From: Leishmania donovani
Lineage: Eukaryota > Euglenozoa > Kinetoplastea > Trypanosomatida > Trypanosomatidae
Direction of reading: 5' to 3'
Length of the DNA: 64,000 nucleotides
Assembly: GCF_000227135.1 (NCBI RefSeq)
Contig: NC_018262.1
Coordinates: 517,053 to 581,052, forward strand
Below are positions 39,073 through 50,900 of this stretch, piece after piece. The position numbers were made by a program, and so were the translations under genes. The notes below the pieces were generated by a model, which worked only from the letters and a program-made list of their open reading frames with translations, was not told where the DNA came from and did not search any database. The first letter of the stretch is position 1, and every line of letters begins with the position of its first letter.

Positions 39073-40029
39073 ATGTCTATCGTGTCGAGATTCATAGGAG
39101 GGGCCAAGCACCTCCTGAAAGGTGGCAGCATGAAGTACTTGGCAGCAGGCGAGCCATACTGTCCGTTCGGGGAGGCGTTTGGCTTGACGATCCTGCCGGA
39201 GTACATTCTTGAAGACGATGCCTCGAACCTGCGCAAGGGGTACGTCGACGTTTACACGCGTGCCTCTGATCGCATCATCCTCAACGACGGCCGTTTTCAG
39301 CTGCCTCCGCTTCCTCCCGCCTCCTTCATGCCGCTGCTCGAGCGTCTTGAACAGGACAACGTGGTGCCGAAGAACTGGCTTAATAATCAGACCGCCAACC
39401 TGTACGAGCCAGGTGACTTCATTCGCGCCCACATCGACAACCTCTTCGTGTACGACGACATCTTCGCCATTTGCTCCCTCGGCAGCAACTGCCTTTTGCG
39501 CTTTGTGCACGTGCAGAACGGGGAGGAGCTGGATGTGATGGTGCCGGACAGGTCCGTGTACATCATGTCAGGACCTGCACGGTACGTGTACTTTCACATG
39601 GTGCTTCCTGTCGAGGCGCAGCGCTTTTCGCTTGTGTTTCGGCGCTCCATCATGGAATCGGATGGCGGCTTTAGGCCAGTGAAAACTCCTTTTAAAGAAA
39701 TCATGCCATATCGAGCGACCCAAATCCTCAACGCGCTGTACAGCAAGCAGGTCGGCGGTGTGCGAGTGTCCGTGGACGACGACTTCTTAGAGAGCGCCAA
39801 CATTGGTGCCTTCGACACGTCGCGGTGGGTGAAGCGGCTGCATCCACTTCGGGACTGGTCGTTGCTGCGGCAGTTGGATGAGGACGAGGCGCGCGTGGAG
39901 GAGCTGCGCGAGAAGCGCTTCATCGACGTCGACTTTAGCTGGCGCTACAGGGAGCTGCGATCCTACTACAAGGCGATGGAGGAGTCGCTGGTGTCTCCGC
40001 ATGTGGCTCACGTGACGCCGCAAGCGTAG
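39073..40029 (+). CDS. AlkB-family Fe(II)/2-oxoglutarate dioxygenase
   Basis: Protein of 318 aa with the AlkB double-stranded beta-helix. Iron ligands His120 and Asp122 in YEPGDFIRAHIDN and distal His175 in SGPARYVYFHMVLP; the 2-oxoglutarate-binding RxxxxxR is R184 to R190 in RFSLVFRR. AlkB homologs oxidatively demethylate nucleic acids or modify proteins; the nucleotide-recognition lid and hence the substrate cannot be assigned. The lead-up VVPKNWLNNQTANLYEPGD resembles the ALKBH6/7/8 group more than bacterial AlkB. The C-terminal quarter after FKEIMPYRATQIL is family-external, helical and charged (LDEDEARVEELREKRF). Start 39073 by splice acceptor; Met20 (MKYLAAGEPYC) is an alternative. No clear targeting signal. 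Confidence 0.87.
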   Translation: MSIVSRFIGGAKHLLKGGSMKYLAAGEPYCPFGEAFGLTILPEYILEDDASNLRKGYVDVYTRASDRIILNDGRFQLPPLPPASFMPLLERLEQDNVVPKNWLNNQTANLYEPGDFIRAHIDNLFVYDDIFAICSLGSNCLLRFVHVQNGEELDVMVPDRSVYIMSGPARYVYFHMVLPVEAQRFSLVFRRSIMESDGGFRPVKTPFKEIMPYRATQILNALYSKQVGGVRVSVDDDFLESANIGAFDTSRWVKRLHPLRDWSLLRQLDEDEARVEELREKRFIDVDFSWRYRELRSYYKAMEESLVSPHVAHVTPQA

Positions 40030-40899
40030 GCGTCCTGCAGCTCTTTCCCATGCCGTGCTAGAGATAGCAAAGGAGAGAGTGGCTTTTGTTTTCCGCCTAC
40101 TTTCCTTTTTCAAGACTTGGTGAGCTGACACTGCTGGTTGTCGCAATGAGTGTTACGGCGGTGCGTGTCTGTGTATGGTGCTCGATATGGGACGCTTATG
40201 AAGAGAGAGTACGCGTGTCGCCTGACTCCATGTGAGAGCTCGAGGCATTCGCGTTGATTTTTTCTCGCTGCCGCCGTTGCTTTCCCCTTGCTGCCTTTAC
40301 ACATCACGAAAGGGGAAGCAACAACGTGTACACACACACACACAAACACCTGTTCGGGATGAGTAAGAGAGAGCCTCGAGCGAGGAGCGCTGCCGCTCTT
40401 ACCTTTCAAGATGAAAGACAGAGTACAAGACGCGGTATTTTTGCAAGAGGTAACTTCCCCTGCAAGTGCCTTGTGTTGACTTTTTCCGGCGTATTCGAAA
40501 CAGGAAAAGAGAAACGCGCTGCTATGCTGCTTGTGCGCCTCTACCAACACTCTTTCTGTTATTCCCATGCGGCCTCTCTCTCTTGTTCTTTCTTTGCATT
40601 GGCTCTACGGTGCATCGATCGCCGCATGTCGCAACTTCATGTGCGTTTCATTGTCTTCTCTTTTGTGCTTCTTGTACGCACTGGCAAAGCTGAGGAAAGT
40701 GGGAAGCGCAGACAAGAAGCGCTTCTTTGGTACACACACACACATAGGGCGCGCGGGCTATTCAAAGACTGCATCTGCGTAACACTTCGAAACGGCAAGA
40801 CGTAGCGCTGAGAGATGATGGCTGCCCACTGCAGCGCAGTACCCATATACAATCGAAGACTGACGCGTCTTTATACACTGACTGGTAGCACCCGCAACA
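40030..40899. other. Spacer before 249-aa orphan
   Basis: Non-coding; CA repeats near 40330-40345 and 40733-40744. No clear single splice acceptor. Confidence 0.62.
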
Positions 40900-41649
40900 A
40901 TGACCGTGTCTCCATCTGCTGCGGCTACTGCTGCACCGACCATCTTTATTCGCTGTGCCACACTGCACAGCCGTGGCGAGCTTCTGAACGGCTTCTTCTT
41001 CGCGCACCGCGCCACACTCGGCATTCAGGACTGGTACGAGACTGCACGTACGCCTGTCAGCGGCGGCACAGGAAATGAGGAAGAAAAGCTCAGCAGTGCC
41101 GAGGATAGTGCCGCTGCCGGTGACACCCCTCACACTGCCTTGTCGCCGCGGCTACCGCCCCACTTTCCAGTAGAGGTACTGTATGTGCGCAACTCTCGCA
41201 AACCGTACTTTCTTGTTGAATGGCGCTACCCCACATCGGAGGAGGAGGGCAAGCGAAAGGACCCGAGTGACGGCAGCAGCGGCGTCAAGGAGGGGGTGAC
41301 CGAGGTACACGAGGCGCGAGCCGGCTCTTCTCAGAACCGCGTCACCGAGGAGTTTCTGCGGCAGCTTGCAGAGCGCACCCTTGCCTTGGGGAAGCAGGAG
41401 CTGTCCGATGATGGCGCGACGTGGAAGGGGCAGCCAGTGTTCATCAGCGCTGCATTACCTGGGATGACTGTGGTGGCTGAACGGCGAAAGCTGGAGCTGC
41501 GTGATGCACAACTAAAGATTCAGCGAGCCACAGAGAAGCGAGAGCGGGCGGAGGATGACTCTGCAGCACAGACTGCGAAAACGAAGCAGAGAGACTCTGG
41601 CGTCGTCGCCTCTGCTTTCATTCCTCGCTGCGTGCGGCGACGAACGTGA
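40900..41649 (+). CDS. Orphan protein, 249 aa
   Basis: Not recognised. The N-terminal half has an ordered-looking core: TIFIRCATLHSRGELLNGFF, LGIQDWYETA, and after an acidic Ser-rich insert FPVEVLYVRNSRKPYFLVEW, two beta-strand-like segments. A second Lys/Glu/Ser-rich insert follows (EEEGKRKDPSDGSSG), then QNRVTEEFLRQLAERTLALG and a C-terminal charged helix RKLELRDAQLKIQRATEKRER, ending with a basic tail RCVRRRT. Codon use matches neighbours. No signal peptide or membrane segment. Confidence 0.72.
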   Translation: MTVSPSAAATAAPTIFIRCATLHSRGELLNGFFFAHRATLGIQDWYETARTPVSGGTGNEEEKLSSAEDSAAAGDTPHTALSPRLPPHFPVEVLYVRNSRKPYFLVEWRYPTSEEEGKRKDPSDGSSGVKEGVTEVHEARAGSSQNRVTEEFLRQLAERTLALGKQELSDDGATWKGQPVFISAALPGMTVVAERRKLELRDAQLKIQRATEKRERAEDDSAAQTAKTKQRDSGVVASAFIPRCVRRRT

Positions 41650-42470
41650 GGTGTACGTGCCGGTTTCTTCTGTTCTGTTTATTTTTTGTTGTTGCTCCTA
41701 TGTGGGGCTGGAAGGAATCCTGGGATGGAATGATGAAAGGACATGACCATATGCGCTTATGCCGTGTGGCCGAGCACTCCTTTCCATCTTGTGTGCTAGC
41801 GCATCTGACGACATATGTGTCACATGCCGCGCTTCGGCAGCAGAGGCACTGGTGTGTGGGACCAACACCCCCTAAACAGTACTTTCTTCGTACGTGTGTC
41901 ATACGCGCATGGCCTCCGTCGAACTGAGTGCTTGTGAGGCGAAGTAGCAACAGCCTGATGGCCAGTCGCTCTGCCGCAGAGAAATCGACAAGAGCGTTAC
42001 CTATAAGCGTTTGCCCACTCTCCGTCTCCCACCATAGCCCCACACTTCTTCTCATTCCCTTTCGATTTTCATGTCTTTCCATGCGCACCACTTTGTCGGT
42101 TTTGTCTTACCCTTTCGCCCCCTTCTCCTTCTCACCCACCACCGCCTTCCTTCTCCTCCTCTTTGATGGGGGATACACACACACACACACGCAAACACAC
42201 ACGCCTATATAAGAATCATCACAGTGTCCTCAAACCGCGACCTTTGAACAAGGCGATCTTCGAGAGCATCGCTCCTAAGCTGGACTGCTGAACGAGGTTT
42301 GCCGAGAGGGGCGTTGGTTTCTCAACAGAATGCATGCTCGCTGCTGCGTCTCCCACCTCCTTGTATGTGTGCGTGTTCATGAGGCAAGGTGATGAGGGCA
42401 TGATCTGCTCTCTTTTCTTTCTGCGGGCTCTTCACGTACGCGATCGCCTCTTCTGCTGACAAGCTGTTCT

Positions 42471-43045
42471 TTCTTTCAAAGAGTCCATTCTGTCATTCAA
42501 CAATGAGTCGAGCCGTGCGCGATACGGACTGTCACTGGCCCCATCGCGTGGTGCAGCGCAGCTGTAGACACGTGGTACAGCAGTGCCGACTCAGCCACCT
42601 GAGCACGGCCCCTGGCTCGAACGTTACCCACCCGCTGTGCAGGTCGCCTCGCAGCCGCTCACAGTATGCCGGCCGCCACGTGCTGCATCTCCCTCGCGGT
42701 GGCACTCAGGCTCCCCACCAGTAGGCTGTGTGTGGGCCGGGTGAGATGCGTTCGAGTCGCGTCGACACCCTGCTCATGGTGTGGATTCGTACAAGCGTGT
42801 TCGCTGCCGCAGGTCGCTCCGACGCAGTGCCATCCAGGATCTGACTGCCGGCATCAGTAGCAATGCATCGCACTGACTTCGCCACGTCGTAGGTGCTTGA
42901 CCCCATCAGCGTCGGAGGTGGCTCGGCATTGGCAGGGGATAGGAGTGGCTGCTTTGCCTCTCAACACAGAGCGGGTGTACTGGACCCTCAGATGCCACAC
43001 TGAGGTGTCCCCCTTCATGAGGAGCTGATGAAAAACACAAAAAAG
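42471..43045 (+). mobile_element. SIDER-like degenerate retroposon, plus orientation
   Basis: 42471-42984 is the inverted, nearly identical partner of 34137-34650. It continues past the shared part with ACCCTCAGATGCCACACTG (from 42984) and ends in an A-rich tail at about 43028-43045. The junction string resembles the 3' end of the tract at 63612-63636, tying the three elements together. Non-autonomous: no protein-coding capacity. Confidence 0.58.
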
Positions 43046-43487
43046 ATGAAGGTGGGGGAGGGGAAAGGCAGAGGAGGCGCGTCGGAGAGGGTGACATGGA
43101 CTGAAGTCGCCGTATGCTCCAGTGCTTTCCTAGAGCCCCCCACTTCCCAAACTTTTCCTTCCTCGTCTCTCCCAGATTCTCCAAACCTCGCCCGCCCTTC
43201 TTCATGTTTCCCTCTCCCTTCTCCTCTTTCGTGCTCATTTTTTTTTTCTCCTTGCGCGCGTTTCTCACTCATCAATCACCACCACGCGCCACTCTTGCTC
43301 TTACGTCTCCACCCCGTCGTCCGACACCACCCTACTCGCTTTGTTTGCCAGAATTGGATACCGCTTTCACCGCTCTCTTATACGCCTTGCATTACCCGAG
43401 AACACAACATAAAAGAAGCAAACAAAGCGCAGACAACCTGTATACAGACGCGCCTCTGCCCTATATTTCTCCACCGCCGGTCACCTC

Positions 43488-43558
43488 TCTCTTTATTGCT
43501 GATTTTCGGTTTTTGTTTTCTTTTGTGTCTTCTCTGTTTGCTGGCGCTGTTTCTCTAG
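43488..43558 (+). promoter_or_regulatory. Predicted spliced-leader acceptor, E2 gene
   Basis: T-rich tract ending GTTTCTCTAG; AG at 43557-43558, 78 nt before the ATG at 43637. Confidence 0.6.
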
Positions 43559-43636
43559 TGTAGGGCACACTCCCGTCCCTACTTGTTCTTTCGCTCTCAT
43601 CCCTCTCGAAAGGAAAGCAAAACAAAGAAAACAAAG

Positions 43637-44083
43637 ATGGCACTTCGCCGCATCCAGAAGGAGCTGAAGGACCTCGAAAAGGATCCGCCAGCGAACACGA
43701 GCGGCGGACCGGTCAGCGAGAGTGACCTCTTTAATTGGAAGGCCACCATCATTGGCCCGGAGGACTCACCATACGCAGGTGGTCTCTTCTTTCTCAACAT
43801 CCACTTCCCTTCTGACTACCCGTTCAAGCCGCCGAAGCTACAGTTCACAACCAAGATCTACCACCCGAACATAAACAACAACGGCGGCATCTGCCTTGAT
43901 ATTCTCAAGGACCAGTGGTCACCGGCGCTGACGATCTCGAAGGTTTTGCTGTCCGTGTGCTCTCTGCTGACGGACCCCAACCCCGACGATCCGCTGGTAC
44001 CGGATATCGCGCGCCAGTACAAGACTGATAGGAACGCCTTCAACAAGACAGCCGCCGAGTGGACTCGTCAGTATGCCATGTAG
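43637..44083 (+). CDS. Ubiquitin-conjugating enzyme E2, UBC4/5 (UBE2D) type
   Basis: E2 of 148 aa, one UBC domain from end to end with no extension. It accepts ubiquitin from E1 on Cys86 and passes it to E3-bound substrates. Visible features: MALRRIQKELKDLEKDPP at the N-terminus as in UBE2D; YAGGLFFLNIHFPSDYPFKPP; HPN motif in KIYHPNINNNGGICLDIL with the active Cys; DQWSPALTISKVLLSVCSLL; DPNPDDPLVPDIA; YKTDRNAFNKTAAEWTRQYAM. The whole E2 fold is conserved, so function is secure, though which E3s it serves is unknown. The start is the MALRR Met; the upstream extension of the frame lacks ATG. Histone H4 follows 2.4 kb downstream. Confidence 0.96.
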   Translation: MALRRIQKELKDLEKDPPANTSGGPVSESDLFNWKATIIGPEDSPYAGGLFFLNIHFPSDYPFKPPKLQFTTKIYHPNINNNGGICLDILKDQWSPALTISKVLLSVCSLLTDPNPDDPLVPDIARQYKTDRNAFNKTAAEWTRQYAM

Positions 44084-46530
44084 GATGCCCAAAAGGAAAA
44101 GAAAAGTGAATCCGGGGGCGATGGGAAATGAAGCGAAGGAGAGAACCGAAGAGCAGCGGGAAGCTTGAAGGAAACTGAAGATACGCGGGAGACCGCGGAG
44201 GCCTGCTGCTAATAACCCGTCTTCTCTCCCCGTCGGCCGGATGAGTTGTCCAGTCACGTGCATCGCGTCTGGGTCCGTTCCACCTCTCATTTCTTTCGTT
44301 TTCTCTTCCTCCGCTGCAGTTGTCATGCTCTCAGTACCTTTCGCCTCTCTTTTTCCTCGTGCCACCGTAGCCTTCTCTTCCCTTCTTCCTGGACTCAGCG
44401 AATGCCTCAGGGCAGCACTTGAATTCTGCACCGTGGCGAGCGAGAGGCGCGGAGGGCGGCGAAGTTGGAAGAGTCTGTAGAAGAAAGAAACAAGAGAAAG
44501 AGACAGCGAGGGAGAACGTTGTGTGCGTGTGTGCGTGTGTGCGTGAGGAGGAGGACCGAAAGGAGAACAAAGGGGAGGTGAGCTCAGAAGACCGAAAACG
44601 GTGAGGGAGCGGCTCAATCTGTGAGTGTGCACCCGTGTAGGGCCTGTGTTTCAAGTCCTTGCTGGAACCCCTCCTCTCTTCCCCATTTCCCGCTTCTGTC
44701 TCTTCGAGCACTTTTTTCCGTGCTGTTCGTTTCGCGTTTGTCTCGTCCTTGCTCCCATCTGCCTCACGCTCTCTCTTTCATTCTTCGGATTCTTTTTCGG
44801 CGACATCGTGCTTTAGTGGGACTCACTTTCATGCGCCGCAAATATATCGTCTCATGAAGCCGGTCTTTCGCTTTTTTGTTTTCGCTGTCTCTTCCTATTA
44901 TTTGTCTTCTGTGCTTTGCTCTTGTTCCCTTTCCCTTTTTGTGTTTGAGTGCCCTCGCGTCGCCGTCTTATCGCCTCTCCTGCCCATCCTGCCTACCCTT
45001 TGCTTTGCGTTTGTGTGTCACCGTGCTGACCTGACTGCCCACGACTACTTATCCACGGATACACACCTACGCACAAAAGAGAAGTGGGCCACGATCGAAG
45101 CATGCTCTATGGCGCATGCTTCAGTATGCACGAGGCCGAGAAGCAGAGGCGTGAAGCAGATGAGGAGGGGGAGATGGACGCGAGAACCGGCAAACGAAGG
45201 GGAGGGGGGCTACAAAGAAGGGGTGAAAACGAAAAGAGAATTCCATTTTCGCTGTTTATTATTTTCTACTCGTCGTTTCCACTTGTGTTTTGCTCTCCTT
45301 CTTCGTGTAGGTTCACCCTTTCCCCTTCTCTTGCCCTCATATTCTCTACTCGTCAAGTGTTGATGAGCTTACGGAGAAAGTGTTCGTTGGCTTTTTTGTG
45401 TGAATGCCATGCATGTGCGTGTGCCGATGCCTGTGATGTGCCGCGAGTGGTTTGTGCGAGTCTGCGTGTTTGAGTTTGCTGACGTGCGATTATGTATGTA
45501 TATGTACCTGGGTGCGTGCTGAGTGCCCACGCCGTTCTCGCGCGCACACACAAAAAAGGGGAAGACGCAACAGTGAAAACAAAGAGGAGCCACAATATAT
45601 ATATATATGACGCAGACAGCAGCGTGATCAGGGAACCAAACATTCAAGAAGACCACAAAAAAAAATTGAGTTACAAAGCAAGGCGGGGGGGGGCGCAGAA
45701 TAAAAGGAGAAAAAAAAAGAAAATGAAACCCTTAAGCAAGCCTCCTCTCTCATTCCTCACACTCCCCAGCCCGAATATTAGAGAAAATAGTTTCGAATGA
45801 AGGTGAGAACGGAAGAAAGAAAAGCTGTCGAGCATGCCAGCGCCCAAGAGGCAGAAAAAAATACAAAAAGTACACAGCACAGGAAGAGAAAGAGGCTAAC
45901 TAACGCATGTAATGAGTTTCTTTTTTTTAGGATTTGTCTTGCAGAGGCATTTGGGAAGCGGTGGCGTTGGCAGCGAAACAACAATATCAGTGACGATGAC
46001 GGCGACGCGCACTTTTTCATTTTTGGTGTTCTTCGTGATCATGATGCGCAATCGCTTCTCAGAAAACAAAACGAGGAAAGGAGACGATTTATCTACGGAT
46101 GCTTGGTGATAGCAAGGTGCTGGAACCAAGCTCTGTGATTGTGCGCAGCTGTGGGAGGTGTTAGCTCTCATTGGGCATCCTTTTCTCTTTCCATGCACGT
46201 GCTCTTAGAGAAAAGCGAGCCATTCAAGAGAGAGGACGGGCCATCGTATCGATCGGCAGCTTCAACCGTCATCCTGATCAAATGAATCGAGACTGAGCCA
46301 CGGGCGTTGCGACATCAACGAAATACTCCTCGACATCTTGCACATGATGTAACTCCTCTATTACGCTTCTGATGATAATTATTGTTGGCTTTGGCACATC
46401 CATACCTCTCTCTTGCTGCTTCTGAGTCGAAGGCCTTCCAATCTCGCTCTCTTTCTCTCGATCAGCTTTTCAAGCTTTTCCACCACTCTCATTGCTCTCT
46501 CGCTGCTCCTCTTCTCTCAACATATCAACG
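44084..46530. other. Long spacer between E2 and histone H4
   Basis: 2.4 kb, no credible gene. Contains pyrimidine-rich blocks (44,650-45,050), an (AT)n run at about 45594-45608 and A-rich sequence around 45655-45725. The 234-aa frame at 44659-45363 is translated pyrimidine tract. Confidence 0.68.
46437..46465 (+). promoter_or_regulatory. Predicted spliced-leader acceptor, histone H4
   Basis: CT-rich tract ending TCTCGATCAG; AG at 46464-46465, 65 nt before the ATG at 46531. Other AGs downstream are possible. Confidence 0.55.
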
Positions 46531-46833
46531 ATGGCCAAGGGCAAGCGCTCCGCTGATGCCAAGGGCAGCCAGAAGCGCCAGAAGAAGGTGCTGCGCGACA
46601 ACATCCGAGGCATCACTCGCGGCTGCGTCCGCCGCATGGCGCGCCGCGGTGGCGTGAAGCGCATCTCGAGCGAGATCTACGAAGAGGTGCGCCGCGTGCT
46701 GAAGGCCTACGTGGAGGACATTGTGCGCTGCAGCACGGCCTACACCGAGTACGCGCGCAAGAAGACCGTGACGGCGTGCGATGTTGTGAACGCGCTGCGC
46801 AAGAAAGGCCACATCCTCTACGGCTATGCGTAA
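46531..46833 (+). CDS. Histone H4
   Basis: Core histone H4 of 100 aa, partner of H3 in the nucleosome tetramer. Trypanosomatid-type: the N-terminal tail is MAKGKRSADAKGSQKRQKKV rather than the metazoan SGRGKGGKGLGKGG, followed by the conserved fold LRDNIRGITRGCVRRMARRG, GVKRISSEIYEEVRRVLKAY, VRCSTAYTEYARKKTVTACD and VVNALRKKGHILYGYA. Cys residues in the fold are usual for the family in kinetoplastids. The coding sequence is strongly G/C-ending, consistent with high expression. A single copy is present here. Confidence 0.98.
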   Translation: MAKGKRSADAKGSQKRQKKVLRDNIRGITRGCVRRMARRGGVKRISSEIYEEVRRVLKAYVEDIVRCSTAYTEYARKKTVTACDVVNALRKKGHILYGYA

Positions 46834-47905
46834 ACAACGCCAGGCCAGCGCTTTTTTTTTCGCTGTCTTCTCTGGGGGCGTTCTTTTTTTTTTTCGCGCA
46901 TGGCGCACTGCCCCTTCGCTCTTTTCTTTCTCCTGCTTCTCCCTTCTTCCGTACGCATCCTTTCCCTAGTAGCTCAATGCAAACGGAGCGACACGTAAAC
47001 GGGAGGGGGAGGGAGGACACATGCATAAGGCAATGCAGGGGGGGGGTCCGGGTGAATCGGGAGAGGGGAGGAGGGGTAACGTGTTCGGCGCGGGCGTATT
47101 CTGGACGTGGACTTCTGAATGCACACACTACTACTCACTAGATGCTCTTATCTTTTCTCTCCTGCCTATTTTTTTGTCTTTCCTTCGCTTTGCTTCCGTC
47201 TCTTACTTTAAGTCGTCCGTTTTCAGACTTGCTCGATGTCCCCTACGGTCGCCTTCTCTCCTTCTGCGCACTGACGAGCGTTTTCGCCACACCGCCGCCG
47301 AGATTCGGAGAAATGCAAGCGAAAGGAAGCATACAATCAAGCGCACCTACGTGCGGGTATTTGTCGTGGCCTGGTGTGCGTTTTTTCTCATTGAGGACGC
47401 GGGAAGAAGAGAAGCAAGGGGATAGCACCATTGGAGAGGTTAAACGCGCCGTGCACGCTGGTTTTTGATCGCCTGGGAGCAGGAGGAACGCGCTTGGGTG
47501 TCGTCGTCGACGATGCTCTTTCACGTCGCGTGTGGGGCTTGCGTGTACGCGCAGAAACCGACACTCTCGTTTCTCCGCGTGATGGCTGCTTTATGCACCG
47601 CCGCCACCCCGCCGAAAGAGGGGCACAGCCGCCTGACAGCTTGGCCACCATCTGCTCTCTTGTTCCTCTGTCTTCTGTGCAGTGGCTGAGCCATCAACGT
47701 CCTTACCACACTTGCTTAATTTCCGAGCTCTGCCACTCCTTCATTGCTTCTTTGTCCTCGTCATCTCTGCCGCTCCCCTTCGGAGCCTCTGCTTCTCAGG
47801 TTGCGTTTTCGTGAGCAGAAGGGTAGGCGCTCTTTAGAACTGCTGCTCAAATTGTGATACCCCAAGCTCTAACACGAATACAGGTGAAGATGAGGGCGAC
47901 GGTGC
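46834..47905. other. Spacer between histone H4 and the 1,708-aa orphan
   Basis: Non-coding, with T runs after H4 and pyrimidine tracts near 47140-47220 and 47640-47800. Histone H4 in Leishmania is polyadenylated; no stem-loop was recognised. Confidence 0.65.
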
Positions 47906-50900
47906 ATGGCCCCACGTACCCCCATTACCACACAACCACACTCACTCGCACGCGCAACTACAAGCATGGCCACCACCACTGCCACCGATGTAAATGCTCT
48001 GCACTATGCGCCTCCGCCGCCGCCGCCGCCATCACAGGAGATTCCAGCATCGGCTCTCGCTCTCGATCGAAAGGTTGTTCAGGCGTTGTTCGTGTCGCTG
48101 CGCATGTCTATCCCACAAGATGTTCAGCGACGCCTCCTTTGCAACGCCGCGGAGGAGCTCGAGTTTCTCATTGCGCGGCAGCCGCGGGTAAGCGCCTTCC
48201 ACCATCGCCGGCGCGAGTCGCTGCGGCACCCCGCTCTCGCCATGGCAGCAAAGAAGTACTACCGTGAATGCCGGCGCCGGCGGCTCGAGCTGGAATTACA
48301 GCAGATGGCGGCTGTGGAAGGCCGGCCACTCTCGCAACCAACCAGCTCGCCAGCTGCACAGGTTCGCAGCGGGGTGAGTGCCGCGCAGCGTGAGTCGGTA
48401 TTGGTGGACCTCCTTTTTTCAGAGTACGCCCAGCAGTCTGCCATCTACTCCAAGGACCAGGACCGCCAGGGCGACCACTACGGCACAAGTACTGGCAAGG
48501 GAGCAGCCGGCTTCGGCGGGTTCGCTGCATCGCACACCAGTACGTCGCTCAACACCTGCGCAGCCTCTACTCCTCGGCTGCTGGGCAGAATCAGCAGGGA
48601 GGTGGACATCGAGGCAAGTTTGCAACCACCGACCACACCACGTGGTGGCCATGCCGTGGAACTCAGCAGCACGATGACGAGCGGCAAGAGCGGTATCCTA
48701 CTGCATCGCTCACCGACCCTGAGGCACCCAAAAAGCAGCAACGAGGATAGCGTCTCGGCCTTGTCTGAGGCCCTCAACACTGGGTCGCTCTCCCGCTTTG
48801 GCTTGAGCGTCACGGCAGCCGAGAACGCCGAAAGCGGCGGCAACGCGCGTGCGCGGGGGATCGGCATGGGTGTCTCTACCACCGCCGCAGCGGATGGGGC
48901 CCGTTTCTTTGCGCGGCGGATGGGCTGCAACGACAACGCCGCCGGCCGTCGCGGCGGTGGCAGCGGTGGCGGCACCGGGGACAAATTTGCCTCCGGCTGG
49001 ACAGGGGAGATGCGCGTGCTGCTGCAGCGCCGCACGGAGGAAGAGCGGGAGGCTGGAACGGGCAACGACCCGTATCTTTTCATCTCCGCGCGGCCTGTCG
49101 AGCACCTTCTCTGCTGCTACGGCGGTGTCTCACGAGAGCCAGCCGCCATGGCGCTTGGCGCGGCATCGATGATGCTGCAGTGCGACAGCACCAACACGGC
49201 CGACGCGGACCCGTTTCGCAACGCGATAGTAGAGGAGGACATGCGGTGGGATCAGTTGGCGGGGTGCCATCGTCAGCTGTTGCGAGCGGCGTACGGGCCA
49301 TGCCGAGCCGCGGCTGCAGCTGTGGCTGGCGACCACCTTGTGAACGACGTCATTCGCCGCTTCTGGGACCGGCTGACGGTCTCCATGGCGGCTCAGCACG
49401 CCCACAAGGCGCAGGAGGCGCGCAAGTCACGCGCAGCGGCGGATGCCGATATTGCAGCCGCGGCCTCTGCGCTGCGCGGGCGGCGCGACGGAGAGGCGGA
49501 CGAGGACGACTTGAACGAAATATCCGACAGCGATGACAAGGGCGGAGGGGTTGCTGTCGGCAGAGGCGCCGGCACCGGTGATGATGACGTTGGCCGCAGA
49601 AAGACCGCTTCTATCTCCATGAGTCGTGCAAAACGAAACGCGTCGAAGTCATCTCGCACCCGTAAAACTGTGTCGAAGTTGTCGAGGAAAACGAAGAGAA
49701 AGGGCGGCGGCGCCGTCTCGTCCGGCGTGGGGGGCGGGTCTGAGCAGCATTCCAGTGTGGCATATTACATGACCCCTCTCCAGTACGTCTACCTCCATAC
49801 TCGCATAGCACATGTGCTCTTGCCAGAATGCGACGCGGTCGAAGTGGAGCTGTTGCCATACATTCAGGAGGACTTACTCGTGGATGCCGCGTACGACGAG
49901 GGAGACGCGGCGCAGCCGTTTTATTTTGGCGAGGCACCACGCCTCGTCGGAGACTTTGGGCGACAGAATCGCCGCTCTACCGCTGCTGTCGGCGCAGGGC
50001 CGATGTTGCGGACTTCGCTTGCGGAAAGCAAACTGCAAGGGGGCGGCTACGAAGACGCGGGGGATGATCGAATGTCCGCCGCCGGCGGCGAAATGCAGCG
50101 AGATGCCTTGCACTTGCAGCGCCGGTTTCTGTCAGTGCGTCGCAACGGCTACGCTCTCAGCAGATCGACAGGTGGTGGCGCGAGCGACGGCGGCGGCATG
50201 CGCGAGATTGGTCTGGGAGACGACGGGATGAGTATCGGACCCACGTCGTCGATGGCGGTAACGATCGACGATGGCACGGTAATGCGGCGCGCCGACGGCT
50301 GTGATCGGGGCATGGGCAGGTCCTACGCCATGGCCTCTTTGTCTCTGGTTCCGATGAGTTTCACGGTAGCGCAGCTACCCTCGCTCACGTATCCGCAGTT
50401 CTGGTGCTCCATGATGGAACTGGCGGACAACTGGACGTGCTGCGCTGGAAACCCAGTGGAGACGGCGATTTTCATGTGGGAGCTCTATGGTGAGGTGTTT
50501 GGGCACAACTGGGACGAGGAGGACAAGCTGCTTGCCAATGCGGTAGAGAGTAAGGCGGCCAAGTCCGTCATGAGCGCAGCTGAGAAAGCAGAGCTGGCGA
50601 AGGAGGAGGCGGATACAATGGAGTCTTTTCAGGCCCTCCTGGCCGAGGTAAGCGGGCAGTTGTCTCAGCCGCCGTCGCGGCGCAGATCTCTCAACAGTAT
50701 CACAAGCATGACCGAAGCCATCCACGCCGCGGCAGACAGGTACCGCTCACGTCGACCGCAGTCCAAAACCAAGCGTGGCACGCGCACCTGCTCGCAATCG
50801 ACGCAGTCAATCGACCCAGACGACGATGAGTCGCTCCTGCTGACGTCCTACTTAGACTTGTCGCTCTCTGAGTTGAAACGTCTCGCCGAGGCGAAGGCCG

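Larger units (their letters stand above)
41650..43636. other. Spacer carrying a plus-strand SIDER-like element
   Basis: The repeat is at 42471-43045 (separate entry). Also a CA repeat at about 42177-42200. The last 150 nt are pyrimidine-rich with the acceptor for the E2 gene. Confidence 0.65.

Noticed and set aside
44659..45363. Frame of 234 aa after the E2 gene
   Set aside because: Pyrimidine-tract translation with no ATG context or domain.
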